A stretch of 64,000 bases of DNA from the NCBI RefSeq assembly GCF_949628215.1, contig NC_134276.1, positions 8,893,690-8,957,689 on the forward strand, in the 5' to 3' direction. Source of the stretch: Phalacrocorax aristotelis. Its lineage: Eukaryota; Chordata; Aves; Suliformes; Phalacrocoracidae. The notes beneath the pieces were generated by a model that searched no databases, had not been told where the DNA came from, and was given only the letters and a program-made list of their open reading frames with translations. Position 1 is the first letter of the stretch. The number at the start of each line of letters is the position of its first letter. Of this stretch, positions 12,263 through 23,517 are shown piece by piece. Made by a program: the position numbers and the translations under genes.

Positions 12263-12298
12263 TGAAGGAAAATGAAATGCCTTCCTCATTTTCCTTCA
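12263..12298. repeat. perfect 13-bp hairpin
   Basis: TGAAGGAAAATGA at 12263-12275 and its exact reverse complement at 12286-12298 enclose a 10-base loop. The stem extends further with a G-U pair and one more A-T pair. No transposon termini or target duplications are evident around it. Confidence 0.75.
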
Positions 12299-12552
12299 GA
12301 TGGTGAATATTTGTCAAAAGTGAACTGTAAATATTTTAATCCAGAGATGACCTGAGACAGAAACAGCAATTGCGTGCAGTGACAGAGACTGAGTCACATT
12401 TTGACAGAGCTGTTCCGGGCAGGAAGGGTTTATCTAATTTCCTAAAGGTGCTCAGGGACTGAATTTGTCTGATGTCCTCTAATAGTCAGGCTCCAGTGAG
12501 GAGCAAAAATGCTTCTTTATTTTGTCTTGAGCTTTATCTTAGCTTTTCACTC

Positions 12553-12581
12553 TTCCTGAGATAGCACCACTATCTCAGGAA
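12553..12581. repeat. perfect 12-bp hairpin beside L2 remnant
   Basis: TTCCTGAGATAG at 12553-12564 and its exact reverse complement at 12570-12581 enclose the loop CACCA. Outside it, ATCTTAG (about 12536-12542) and CTAAGAT (about 12583-12589) can pair again across an asymmetric bulge. It lies just beyond the 3' end of the minus-strand L2-like remnant. Confidence 0.75.
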
Positions 12582-12589
12582 ACTAAGAT

Positions 12590-13010
12590 GGTCTTGATCA
12601 CTGGTACCAGAAGCTGCCTGGGAGCCAGTAGAAACACTTTCGTTCCTGGAAGCCCGAAGCATGGAGAAAGGAAGCCGAGTTGGGCTTGCCATCTCATTCA
12701 GATTCAAAGAGGGAATCACTGCAAGTCATATGGGAGGTCGTGAAGGCATGGGTCACCAAGGCCTCATCCAGGAGGAAATAAGGGAATTTCTTAGCTTGCC
12801 AAAGGTGAAATAAGGCGCTTTTCGAGAGTGTTGTCCTGTGAGTTCTGAGAAGGACTCCAAGTTTCTTCGACATGGGGATAGCAGGGAGATGTGTGCTATG
12901 GATCAACGTGAGGTCAGAGACCAATGTCTTGAAAGCATTTCACCCTTTTTGACCAGCATCACTTTGGTCTTGCTTGGGTTCATCTGAGCCATTGCTGTCT
13001 GTAAGGTGAT
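12590..13010 (-). mobile_element. ancient L2-type LINE remnant
   Basis: The minus strand preserves, across frameshifts, the order of motifs of the L2/CR1-clade reverse transcriptase C-terminal half: NPSKTKVMLV (like the LNPDKTEVLLVG block), then KKLGVLL, then LSKSALFHLWQAKKFPYFL, then ALVTHAFTTSHMTCSDSL (like ALVTSRLDYCNAL), then a weak match to the HWLPV block (FYWLPGSFW). It differs clearly from the CR1 copies in this window and is far more decayed. L2 copies in birds are relics predating the avian radiation. Its edges are uncertain. Confidence 0.65.
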
Positions 13011-13029
13011 TTGCAATGACGCTGAGAGG

Positions 13030-16000
13030 TGCGTAGCTAAGAGTCATCACTTGTTGGCTAAGGCTCTGGACTTATGGTCTCAGACACCAGTGTCACACTG
13101 ATATGAAGGAGAGGTGCAACCAGTGTGAATATTTCCCTGACACCCTCCAGGCAGAAGCTCTGGTTTCAGCTGACACTGCACAGCCAGAGAAAAATGGTTG
13201 GAGCATCGCAGTGCTGGGGACCTGCTGTGGCAGTGCTACAGCACGGTGCCCTGGGGCACCCCAGACCAGCAGAGGAAGCCCCTCAGAAAGGGCATGCAAC
13301 TCTTAGCAGAGGCCACAGCCATACAAAAGTTTGGGGTTTTTTACACCATTAGAGCAGTGCCTGTGCTCCTGGTGAAGTATTACATGTTTTCAGTTAGTTT
13401 TACTATTGTCATGCTCCGAGAAGCCAAAAAATTCCACACATAGCAAAAGAATTAATAAAACTAGAAACCAATCTACCTTTAAAGTTTCTGAAGATGTTTT
13501 AAGAGGGGTTTTTTGCTGGTTCTGGAAGAGAGACTGAATGCAGTCCCAGCTGCAGAAAGAAAAGAAGCATCCGCAAAAAGCCACACGGCAGCTCATAAAC
13601 AGGCATTTGCCACACACTGACCAAGGCAAGGCAAAGAAGAACCCACCACTTTGAAAATGTGAATGGGCTATCTTAAAACATTTATAAAAATTAGATCTAC
13701 ATATAGAAACTGAGCCAGCCGAACAAACAGCCAGAACTGAGCAAAAGGTTTAGACTAATTAAGTAAAGCTATTATTCTGCTGACCCCAAGATGTCAGCTA
13801 AAGCTAGGGAAGTCTTAATGGGAGAATGATGAAGTTTAGGATCCAGGTGAAATTTTGTTCATCTGAAAGCACGCAAAACTTGGTGATTTTGTATGTGGTG
13901 GCTATTAAGTGACTACGGAAACACGTAAACGTGTCTGGCCCTTGCTTGAGCAGCAGGCTGAATTCCTGTGTATACACAAGACCTTACCAACTGACTTGAT
14001 TGACTAAAATAAGCTTACACTGCTGTTTCTCCTCGTGAGCTCTGCAGGGACAACACAGTTCACAGCATTAAAATGGGTTTCTGGTTTATGGATCATAAAC
14101 ACAACTGTTTATGAAAGTCTGAACACAGATTAATGGTGATGGAAAAGGGACAGAAACACAAACTTGACTTTCAGATCCACATTCAGTTTATAGATTGCAA
14201 GAGGAATGTTTGGGGTGAAATTCTGAACCCACTGTAGCTAATCAAAGTTATACTATTGGGTTCAGTGGAGCCACCCTCGATTTTTCTCATAAACTTGGCT
14301 CTCTTCCTTCAGAGATAACCAAGACACAGATAACCCTGATTTCTATTCCTTGTCAGTAGCTGTGCACAGTACAGCTGACTTTTTAGATGGAAGTATGTGA
14401 CTTATTCAGGTTTGAAACAACCAAAATTCATCAAGCAGAAAAAAGAGGTTCCCATGGGCTCACCTGGTGAAATGTATAGAGACCAGACTATAACAGAAAT
14501 GTGGAGAAGGGAGGCAGGAAGCCCCTGTTCTTGGTTTGTTTTGTTTTTTTTTTTTAATTATTATTATTTTATTTTGTACGGAGCATGTATGTGAATAACC
14601 ATCTCCATATCCAGAGAGGCTGTCTGATGCCAATACCTCATTCTGTAAGATAGGCCAGAAGGGGTGGTTATTTTCTTCAACATGTTGGCTTTGGTTTTTC
14701 TGAAACTTAGTGTTATGATGTCATCTGGAATTAATAAAATTTCCCTTTATTTACAGCAATCTGATTTTGGACTGTATTTTCACTTTGATTATATTAGAAA
14801 TGACTCTTTGCAAGGACTCATCTCCATGTGACTCCTGGCTCCACTTCTATCACAGTCTTCAGCAACATCGTGGCTGTCCTGGGATGCTTTGACTTATCCC
14901 CAGTCTGTATGGCTTTAATTCAGCCAAGTGCTGTTTCACACTGGTTTCACTGCAAAAATTAAATATGCCTTGTGTCATTTATAGCTTTATCAGGATTTTT
15001 TTTCCTGTGCCAGAGAAAAAGGGGACAAGGGAGTGGTAGGGAATAAAGAGTGTTTACTGACAGCTGAATGCCTTCCTGGCCTCAACTTGGATTTTCCTCA
15101 CACGCGCTTTGATTTTGTTAATATTGTTCCTCCAGAAACATGTTGCTTTTTGGAAGCCGATTTGCCTGTATGGAGCGAAAGAGATCTCTGTCAGAATGGC
15201 TGTGTAGCTGGGAGAAGTCTCCTTTTGGGGATGATTGTTTCACACTCTTGCACCATATATGATTTACTGAATGAGTGTCAGGGTATGTAGAGTAGAAGGA
15301 ATTCCTATAAAAATATATTTGTTGTCAGAGTCCCACAGAATAGAATGAAAAATGCTCTAGACCAGGTTTATCATAATTTTTCCCAAGTCCTATTCATGTG
15401 GGCACAGGCCCAATCTTCATTTTTCACTTTGTTCTTTTCCACTGTTGCAGAGGGACTGAAAACTTGCCCTAAGAGTGAGTGCGCACATTGGGAAGCGAAG
15501 GGAAGGGCTATAAAGACAGCAGAGCTGAAGCACTGAGTCACTGCAAGGCAGCACAGTCCCTGCTTTCACCACCAGAGCTTAAGCATCCATTTAACTGCAC
15601 TATTTTATGCAAAAGGGCAGGAATGTAGCAAGGTGACTTAGATCCATATTCTCTCCCCACCTCTTTGCGTCCCAGTCTCCTGGTGAACACAGCATGGCTG
15701 GCACCAGGGCTTAAACCTTCACAACTGCTAACAGAAAAGCTGGTGTCTTATGTGAGACTGATGGAGACATGAAGAGGCAGTGCAAATATTTAGATTTCTA
15801 ATAATATCCATAGTGCTTCAAAAGACTTGCCTTTCCCCTAGACTACAAGTGACAGCAGACTAAAGGTGACTGGCAAACAGCATCGAGAACCCACTTGGCG
15901 TTTTCTTCTTCATTCTTAATGTTTGCCTTTCTGTCAAGAAAATATTTTAAAAATAAATGTTAGATTTGCAAAGGACATTCTTGATACAATCAAAACAAAC

Positions 16001-18296
16001 CTCATACACCTGACCTGCTCGTCTCCTGTCACAGGACTGAGGTTACCTGCTGACATCCCAGATGTTTTCTCCAACCCAGCAGCAAAGGGCGAACTTGCCA
16101 GCAGCTCTCATCGCATGGAGCAGTGGAGCATGGTGCCTGACGGCTGGAGCTCAGCTAGCTAGTCCAGAACTGGGAGCACAGCAGGCAGAGGACATTGCGC
16201 ACAAGCTCATCAGCCTCGCTTACGGCAGCGCTTGGCAGTTAAGAAATGCCACTGATGTGGGCACCCTGCTTTGCCAAGATGGTCTTCTGTGCTGCTCTGC
16301 ACCCCATGGATGTACGGGCTCGGTGGGTACAGAATCACAGCCTTTCTGCGCTAATGCATCGTACGAAAACCTACACCCTTGGAGAGGATCAACAAGACCT
16401 CCACAGTGAAGGAACCACCACTGAAAATGGCCTAGACATGGATATGCTTGAAAGAAATGAAAAGGGGAAAGGGGTAGAAGAACATTAGCTTAAATCTGAA
16501 CAGATTGATAGCACCTCATTAAACAGGCTGGGGATATTTACATTCAAATCATATAGGCTTAAACCAACACTAACAAGCTGGAAAATCAGGACTGGTGAAG
16601 CAAATGTGTGTTGAAAGTAGCTGTCCTCCGTTCAACCCTGCTAATGCTATGAACAGCCATCTCCTCCAGTAGCTGAAGTGATTTTCAGGGATAACCTAGG
16701 CAGGGCATTTCATGTTAATCTAATCTGCAAGCGAGGGCTATCAGACACCAGCAGCTCCGTTTGCCAAATTCAGACTGACTAATGCTTCCCTGACCTTGGC
16801 TTCTGTTACCGTATGAATCTGCGCAGCACAGGAGGATTGGCAGCGTGACAGAAATACAGGCACTCCATCTTCAAGGCATTTTCTTCAGCATTCCTGGGAA
16901 AAGAGGGGGTATTAAGATGCCTGGTTTACAGAGGAGGGGGAGGTGACAAAGGGCCGTGCCAGGGGCTGGGGGCGGCTGCTTTCAGGGCTGGAATTCAGGC
17001 TTAGGAATACCCTAAGGCAAAACCCTCTCTGCGTCTCCTTCTGCTCCCCTGACAGTTCTTGTGGTCACAGAAAAAACAGCCTAGTCCTTTCCTAATATCG
17101 TGATTCCTTATTAGAAAATAATCTCATCAAGTATGGAATCACCTTCATTTAACATCTCACAGCTTCTGCTAGCCTTGAGCCAGGCATTGTGTCAAAGCAT
17201 ATAACTGGGATTAACTCCTTGTGCTCCTTTATTCTAATATAAAGCAGAATTTGGACTGAGGTTTCCAGCAGAGTGGAACAAGAATGTTTGTGCTTTTTCT
17301 TAAATTTCTTTTAGGAACTGAAACAACTCTAAGATGGTATTTTTAATCTGGGATATTTCCACAATGGTTTGCTAGCACTGTGATCCTTTGCCTGATTTCT
17401 GGGGCAGAGCGAGGCAGGAATTTGACTGTTGTTTTGGTAAAGGCATAGTACGCAATGTACCTCTGCTGAAAATAGTATTAACATGAACAGGACAGCAAGG
17501 TCTCAGAGGTAGACTTCATGTTGAACCAGAGATTTATCCTATAGTTTTGATGGAGACGTGTCATTTTATTGTTTTTCTCTTTGGGAAAGGGACCCGGGGT
17601 CCGGCGAGAGCAGTGGTTCCTGCAGCTGCCGTCGCTGCGTATCAGAGGCAGCCGCATCAAAAACTCTCCCTGAGTGGAAGCAATCAGGTTTGCTTCCAAG
17701 GCTTCCTCCCCGGGCCTCCCAGAAATGGGGCTGGCCCTGGCTTAGCTTTCTTTCTAACAAGTGAATCAATGAGGGAAAACTAAAAGCTGAGATGTAAACA
17801 GAGTCTTTTATTTTCCTCATATGATCCTGCAAAGAGCCGAGTGTTTTGACCCCACTCTAATAAAACACTTGCTTAATGCAAGGCACAGAGCAATTCCTTA
17901 GAGTTCACTGAGCATTCACTTAAGATTATGCAGATTTGGGTCAGTACTTTGCTGAATTCGGCCCAGGCTCCCTACCAGCGGCAGTGGGGAGCAGCTTGCC
18001 TGTCCCGGGGAGAACACAGGCAGCTCTTCCCAGCCTGTTTATAACCATTTATATTTCAGCCAGGATTTGTTGCATTCATGTAACTCCCTCTGGTGGATAC
18101 CTTCACAGGCTGGTTTTTGTTGTTGTAGCTCCTTTTCTGGGGCCTTTTTCCTAAGGACCGGGTGTGAGCGAAGGAGGAAGAGTCGCGTTTTTGCAAAGTG
18201 GGCTTCAAAATTGAGGATTAAGGTGTTAGATTTCCCTGCAAGCCACTGGTACTGAGGTCCTTCAGCTCTGATACCCAAGTCTTTTTTGCGAACTTA
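13030..18296. other. unassigned sequence, no gene seen
   Basis: No recognisable repeat or gene. A somewhat GC-richer part at about 16.0-16.4 kb holds a 115-codon plus-strand frame with several cysteines, but I find no known domain and no paired splice sites. A T-rich tract lies at 14545-14575. Confidence 0.45.
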
Positions 18297-18360
18297 GAAT
18301 CATAGAATGCTTTGGGTTGGAAGGGATCTTTAGAGGTCATCTAGTCCAACTTCCCCTGGT
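18297..18360 (-). mobile_element. CR1 3'-end fragment
   Basis: AGAATCATAGAATGCTTTGG, followed by the conserved GGTTGGAAGGGATCTTTAGAGGTCATCTAGTCCAAC block, is the reverse complement of a CR1 3' terminus. Only about 60 bases remain. It is a severely 5'-truncated insertion. Confidence 0.9.
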
Positions 18361-18364
18361 CTCC

Positions 18365-20785
18365 TTCCAACCTTTGTGATGCTCAGCACTGCTGTGACAT
18401 GCTGTATAAAAATATTAAAAATTAATTAGGCCCATGTTTTTCTGGCTGAGCAGGCAGCTGACCTGGGAGAATAGCAGGTCCTGGTCTACTCCCAGTTATG
18501 CCTTCTTTTCTGAAGTTTAATGGCAAATGCAGATACAAATCTCAGGGAAAGGGAACAGTGCCCATGCTTCCTGTTGCCCAAGACAGTACCCTAAGCACTA
18601 AGTTGTTCCTGTTTCTTCTTTGGTTAATTAATGTTAAATTATTTGCCCAGTGAAGCAGGTCCCCATGGAAGAAAGGAAGGAAACTGCAGCCAGAGCTGTA
18701 GCCTGGTGTTGTGGGCTCTGTGGAAATTGTTGGTGTTGTTCCCCTCAAGCTGCACTGATGCTGGGCAGATATGCAGAGGTCCTTGGAGGTGTTAGACCTG
18801 CTCTGAGGTGCTCATATAGAAAATCTTTGGAAGAACAAGCAATCCGGGTCTCTCAAGTCCAGACCACACAGGGGGACATCCTTGTTCCCAGCCAGAAGAG
18901 CCCCAGCAGCAGACTGATCGTGGGTCAAAACAAATCTGAGCAGAGCAATTCCCTCATGTAAAACCAGTATACCACAGGTACCTGGAATGGAATTAACCAA
19001 CCCAAGCACCTCAATAATCAAAAAGAATCAGATTTATACATTTGGTTACTTCAGTTAGGAGTATCAGCCAGAAATTGTTAAAATGTGAGAAAAGATTTTA
19101 ATGGAAACAAAATACAAAATATTGTGCTGTCAATACAGCTGTCAAAATGTCAACAACTACCAGCATATATTGATAGCTACCAGTAGTGTTTTCCTTGGAC
19201 TGCTGAGACTTGCAAGATGGTCTTCACAAACAACTATCTGGTATGAAATGAAGAGTCATGGAAACTTTTACAGATAAAAATACAACAGTCATTTTATACA
19301 AAGAAAGAGGAATCAAGATTTATTTAGTTTTCTTCAACAATATGCACAGCTGTAAAGTAGTTTTCTCAAGGTCAGTCTTTCATCTGATAGAAATCAACTC
19401 TTCAGTTAACTTACTAGTGACGTGTACCCAGAGCTACTGAAATACATGGTCTATTTAAGAGGCAATGCAAACCTTTGGCTTGGCACTGCTGATCAACTGC
19501 AGGTGAAATCTGAACATAAATAATGGAATTTAGCTACCCAGGTCTGAATGCAGAGCTGCACTGCTTTTTGTTGGCCCTCTCCCAGAATAACACTGGTCCT
19601 GGCTCTTGTATTTCATCTTCACTGTTGGATTAGGAGCATTGGATGCCCAAGGGACACAGATCAGGTCCAAAATCTGCCTGGCATACAGTGCTGGCAACCC
19701 AACTCTTCAAAAATATGTGAATTGGCTTATCCTACCTAGGGAGATTTGTAAAAATAAGAGTTTCTCTTTCAAGTTTTCCTCATGGGCATTTCAAATATCT
19801 CATCTTCAAGCTTTTTGCTGTAAAAACAAAGACCAGAGCTGTTTAGGTTTTGATTTTAAGAGGAAAAGCAGAGGCTGACATAAAAGCAATGTCTCCTAGA
19901 GGGGTATCTTCGTAAGTGGGCAAATATAGCTGCAGTTGGTTCAGTGGACATTTTAGTGATAAACAACACATTATTTCAAAGACTTGATGCAGTTAGGTCC
20001 CAAACAGGGTGTCTGGATGTTTTCTTCTGTACCTTTTTTGCGCTGGGAGCTGCACAGCAAACCCCACAATCAGATCTTCCAGAAAGCTTTTCAATATTTC
20101 TCTGTTCAGCTTAAACCAAAATGACCCAAGAAGAGCCGTTCCACTGATATTTTTTTCTGAAGTTCACTTTCCCAGCTGATCCCAGGAAAGAGTAAAAACG
20201 TCTGCTGTTAGAAAGCTTCAGATTCATTTTTTATTTCATCCAGATGTGTTTTTTCCCCCCCAGCTAACATGGTTTAAAGAGGTTCGCTCACTGGGTAGGA
20301 CGTAACTGGGAGAATAGCACTGGCATGGCCAGAATGGTATCAGCTGAGAGTTTTAAAACATTCAGTAGAGCTGTGGTTCTGACAGACGCCCAACAGCAGC
20401 TTGGTTACGTGGCAAAAATGAAACGTTTCAACAGCAAAGAAAAAGCAACACATGAACTTTAAAGATCTGTTAGTAACAGAAATGTGAATATTTGTTGGCA
20501 TAAAGTTTATAGTCAGAAGATCACTAGATCATCTATTTTGACCTGATATAATGCAAGCTATAGTGTATCATTCAGATATCAGTATATGGAGACCAAAGGC
20601 TTGGCTTCAGAGCTCCAAAAGTGTGTCTACTTTGTCTCTGCAATTTCAAAAGATGACTAATTCAGACAGTTCCTGAGGTATCCAGTCCTGTGCTCTTTCT
20701 CTCTCTCCAGGAGAGAACACTTGGTAGAAATGGCAGATCTCTGGAACCCCAGACCCATTATCGAATGTGAAAGCAGAGAATTGTT
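18365..20785. other. unassigned sequence, no gene seen
   Basis: AT-rich, with no recognised repeat. A minus-strand AATAAA lies at 20230-20235, about 0.9 kb downstream of the candidate terminal exon at 21112-21341. It could serve as that gene's poly(A) signal, but such hexamers are common by chance. Confidence 0.35.
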
Positions 20786-20808
20786 AAAAAAAAAAAAAAA
20801 AAAAAAAA
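20786..20808 (+). repeat. poly-A tract
   Basis: A run of 23 A bases followed by an AT-rich tail (TAATTAATCATTAAAATAAA). No retroposed gene or SINE body is recognisable upstream, so it is listed as a simple repeat. Confidence 0.85.
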
Positions 20809-21111
20809 TAATTAATCATTAAAATAAATAAACCAGATATTATGAGAAAGGATTATAGACATTGTCAAAGGCAGCCAAATAATAACAGAAAGTGTGATCT
20901 ATAATCAGAAAACTTCAGAAGAAGATTCTCTATACTGAGGAAAAATTAATTAAAGTTACACAGAGTACAGTACAGTAAATCCCTGATATTAAGCGGGGGT
21001 CTGTTAGTTGTTATTATTCGCTGAATAGCATGTCTCCTCTGCTTTCTGATATTTCTTCTTAGTTACAGATATTTCTTACCACAGCTCAGTAAATCACCTG
21101 ATGAGGTGAGA

Positions 21112-21341
21112 TTAGACTTGTTCTTCAGACCTGCTAGGATCAAGTCTTCTGGCTGGTGCTACTTGGGTAGCTTTGCAGCATCCAGAGCAGGCGTGTTTCA
21201 GGAAACACAAGTAAGCGCTCCCTGATACGGTAACGGTGATGATGGTAACGACTGTAGCACTAAGAGCTGGTGACACCATATCCTCCAGGACGGAGTGGTG
21301 TCCTCCTGTTGTGGATGAGGGAGGCAACTCTGTGTTCTCAC
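21112..21341 (-). CDS. candidate terminal exon, unrecognised type I membrane protein
   Basis: On the minus strand a good acceptor (pyrimidine-rich, ending CATTACTAG) is followed at 21341 by a frame of 75 complete codons to a stop at 21112. It encodes a Ser/Thr/Pro-rich stalk (ENTELPPSSTTGG), then one hydrophobic span of about 23 residues (ALSATVVTIITVTVSGSAYLCFL), then a Cys-rich juxtamembrane segment (KHACSGCCK) and a short tail ending SRSEEQV. That is the layout of the last exon of a single-pass type I surface protein. The intron phase is 1, usual for such ectodomain genes. Codons look like real coding sequence, with C- or G-ending and CpG-containing codons in otherwise AT-rich DNA. I cannot name the gene. 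The main doubt is that only one end of an exon can be judged by eye. Confidence 0.4.
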
Positions 21342-21848
21342 CTAGTAATGACAGAGGAGTCACAAATTAGAAATTATGTCAGGAATTGAGGGAAAAAAAG
21401 GTAATATCGGTGGTATTTAAAAAGAAAAAGGAAAAAACAGCACAAAATAGAGTGCACTGGCATTCATCTCAGTTATGTTTAGACATTTTCATTGTACATG
21501 GGAACATCTAAGCTAGTATCTCTCAGCTTGCTTGCAAAGAAAAGCAAGAAATATAGTCTTTGAGGGCATAATTGATTTGCCTAATTTTAGCTGTCTTTAA
21601 CATGAGACAAATCTCTCCCTCAAAGTGCTTTTTCTCTTCAGAGTCTAAAGGAAGTTGAAGGGTGACTATCTTGGAAACAGATGGCTGTATTTGGTCAAAT
21701 GAATCCCACACATGATGTTTTTCATTCTTGGAAAAACAAAACATAAACCAGCTAGTGAACCGGGTTCTCTGGAAATATCCGCATGGGTGGCACAGGAATT
21801 TAAAAAAAAAATCAGTGCAGTGAATATGAGGATAGACTGCTATAATAC

Positions 21849-21979
21849 CTGAGCCACGGGGCCCTGAAATTGGTTTTGGATTAGTTCTGTTCCTGACAGG
21901 TAAGACATTGTTTGACACACTTTGACCTTCATTTAGCTTAATCAATTCATTTGGACTGTCCTCGGCACTGCCCCTTACC
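21849..21979 (-). CDS. possible stalk exon upstream of 21112-21341
   Basis: Between an acceptor-like CTAACCCCAG (exon from 21979) and a donor-like CTCAG followed by GTATTA (exon to 21849), the minus strand is open for 43 codons. They encode a polar stretch (GSAEDSPNELIKLNEG, later RNRTNPKPISGPRGS) with an NRT glycosylation sequon. It ends in phase 1, so it would join the exon at 21341 in frame through a glycine codon. The composition fits an extracellular stalk. A competing donor-like sequence overlaps its start, and a different open frame with another possible acceptor (near 21763) lies between it and the terminal exon. This exon is therefore tentative. Confidence 0.2.
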
Positions 21980-22708
21980 CTGGGGTTAGATACTTGCTAC
22001 ATGCAAGGAAAAACCTCTAGAACTATGGACACCCAAGATCTGTCACTTGGCCAATCCACTGCTGACAAGTGATACGATTTAGGGTTTTTTTCCTTGATAA
22101 TCAATATACAAGTTATTCCCCAAAATACTACTTGAAACCAATGCACTTGTCCAGCAGCACAGGCCATGTCACTCTTGTCCACTAAGTTGCTATTCAACAT
22201 CCAAATCGATGCCAGGTACCCCCTGCTTCCGAGCTCTACAGTACTGTCCCCCATTATGGTCCTCAGTCAGGAGTGTTATAAGCATATTAAGCACATACGT
22301 GCTTACCTTAAAATCCTGTGCTTTGGTTAAGAACATGACCAGATTGCTTTAAAATCTATGTCTGAGCCTACTTTCTGTTTACCTTCCCAGTTCCTGGCTT
22401 ATTGGCATTCCTGTGTAATTCACCCTTCTTTATAGACATCTCACATTGGTGTTATTTTTAAAAGTATTTGATCACAAAGAGAGCTCATGCTTGATGCAGC
22501 GTGTTTACCCCTCTGCATAGGCAGTGATACAGCTGATCTTTGCATGGACAGTCATATTCTCTCAGCAGAGGTAGGATGATTTTGCAGGACCTGACAGTGC
22601 AGAATCCTGCTCCAAAGCACGAGCAGCAAGAAGACATACACCCCATTTTTCCTGGTCGTCTTTAACCCTGAGCTTGTTTCTTTTCCTTTGGCACAGATGA
22701 TTATTTTT

Positions 22709-22728
22709 GTGTGTGTATATATATATTG
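22709..22728 (+). repeat. short TG/TA simple repeat
   Basis: GTGTGTGTATATATATATTG: about twenty bases of alternating TG and TA dinucleotides. Confidence 0.8.
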
Positions 22729-23313
22729 TGCATTCTGCATACCTATCTGTCTCTGCTGACTTTGTTAGCAAAAAGAATGCCAAGATGTTATATTTTCCAT
22801 GTGGAATTTCATCTAAGTTCAAAGGACAGCACACTGTGTTTTCTAAAGGAGTTATCCTTATGTACAATTCCCAAGGGAATCTATCAAAATGAGGAAACGG
22901 GAGCTTTAAATAGGTTTTTCCTTTGAAAGCTGCACTAAAATCACCATTTTAATCAAGAGCTTTTCTTTAATAGGGGCCAGATTTTTCCATCCTTTGTCTT
23001 GCGGGCAGAACAGTGATTCTGATGAAAGTTTTTAGAAGTCTGAAATATGCTGTGGGTTTTATTGGTGTTTCTCATCTAAGACTGCTTTCTCCAGGTCTCA
23101 GGCTACTTTAAATGGGAGGTCTTGAAGTGCAGCCACTACTCCTACTGTGCTGATACCCCACTGATTTCAAGATCATACTAATTAAAAGCTCTCACCTTTG
23201 TTATGATGCCAGACAAAACACTCCCCAGCACAGCCAGGCTGTGGGAATGCCAACCTTGATTCTTCCTACATTTAGTATGGTTGTAACTAGCTAAATTTAT
23301 GATAATTTCACTG

Positions 23314-23517
23314 TTACTTTGTCCTTTTCACATATTTTGGCTTTCCTTGCCCTTTGTCTTGCCTTGTATACGAACTGTAAGCTCTGTTGTACAAGGACTC
23401 ATTAAATGGGGGTGCCCAGTTCCTCAGACCGGGGAAGGTGGGTCTGTGAATGGGGCTACTTCTTGCTCCTGCAATACAAACAAGCAATAGCATGAACACC
23501 AAGATCAGCCCTCGCAT
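23314..23517 (-). other. small frame with signal-peptide-like start
   Basis: A 67-codon minus-strand frame begins MRGLILVFMLLLVCIAGARS: a basic residue, a hydrophobic core of about 14 residues and small residues at a plausible cleavage site. The rest is polar and basic and resembles nothing I know. The start context is poor (no purine at -3, no G at +4). It lies about 1.5 kb upstream of, and on the same strand as, the candidate membrane-protein exons, and could be a signal exon of that gene if spliced. No good donor is visible near the end of the hydrophobic core. Chance is quite possible. Confidence 0.12.

Noticed and set aside
22309..22372. Minus-strand stretch ending in a strong donor-like AAG/GTAAGCAC
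   Set aside because: All three frames contain stops and no second exon pairs with it; a decoy site or non-coding exon cannot be distinguished.
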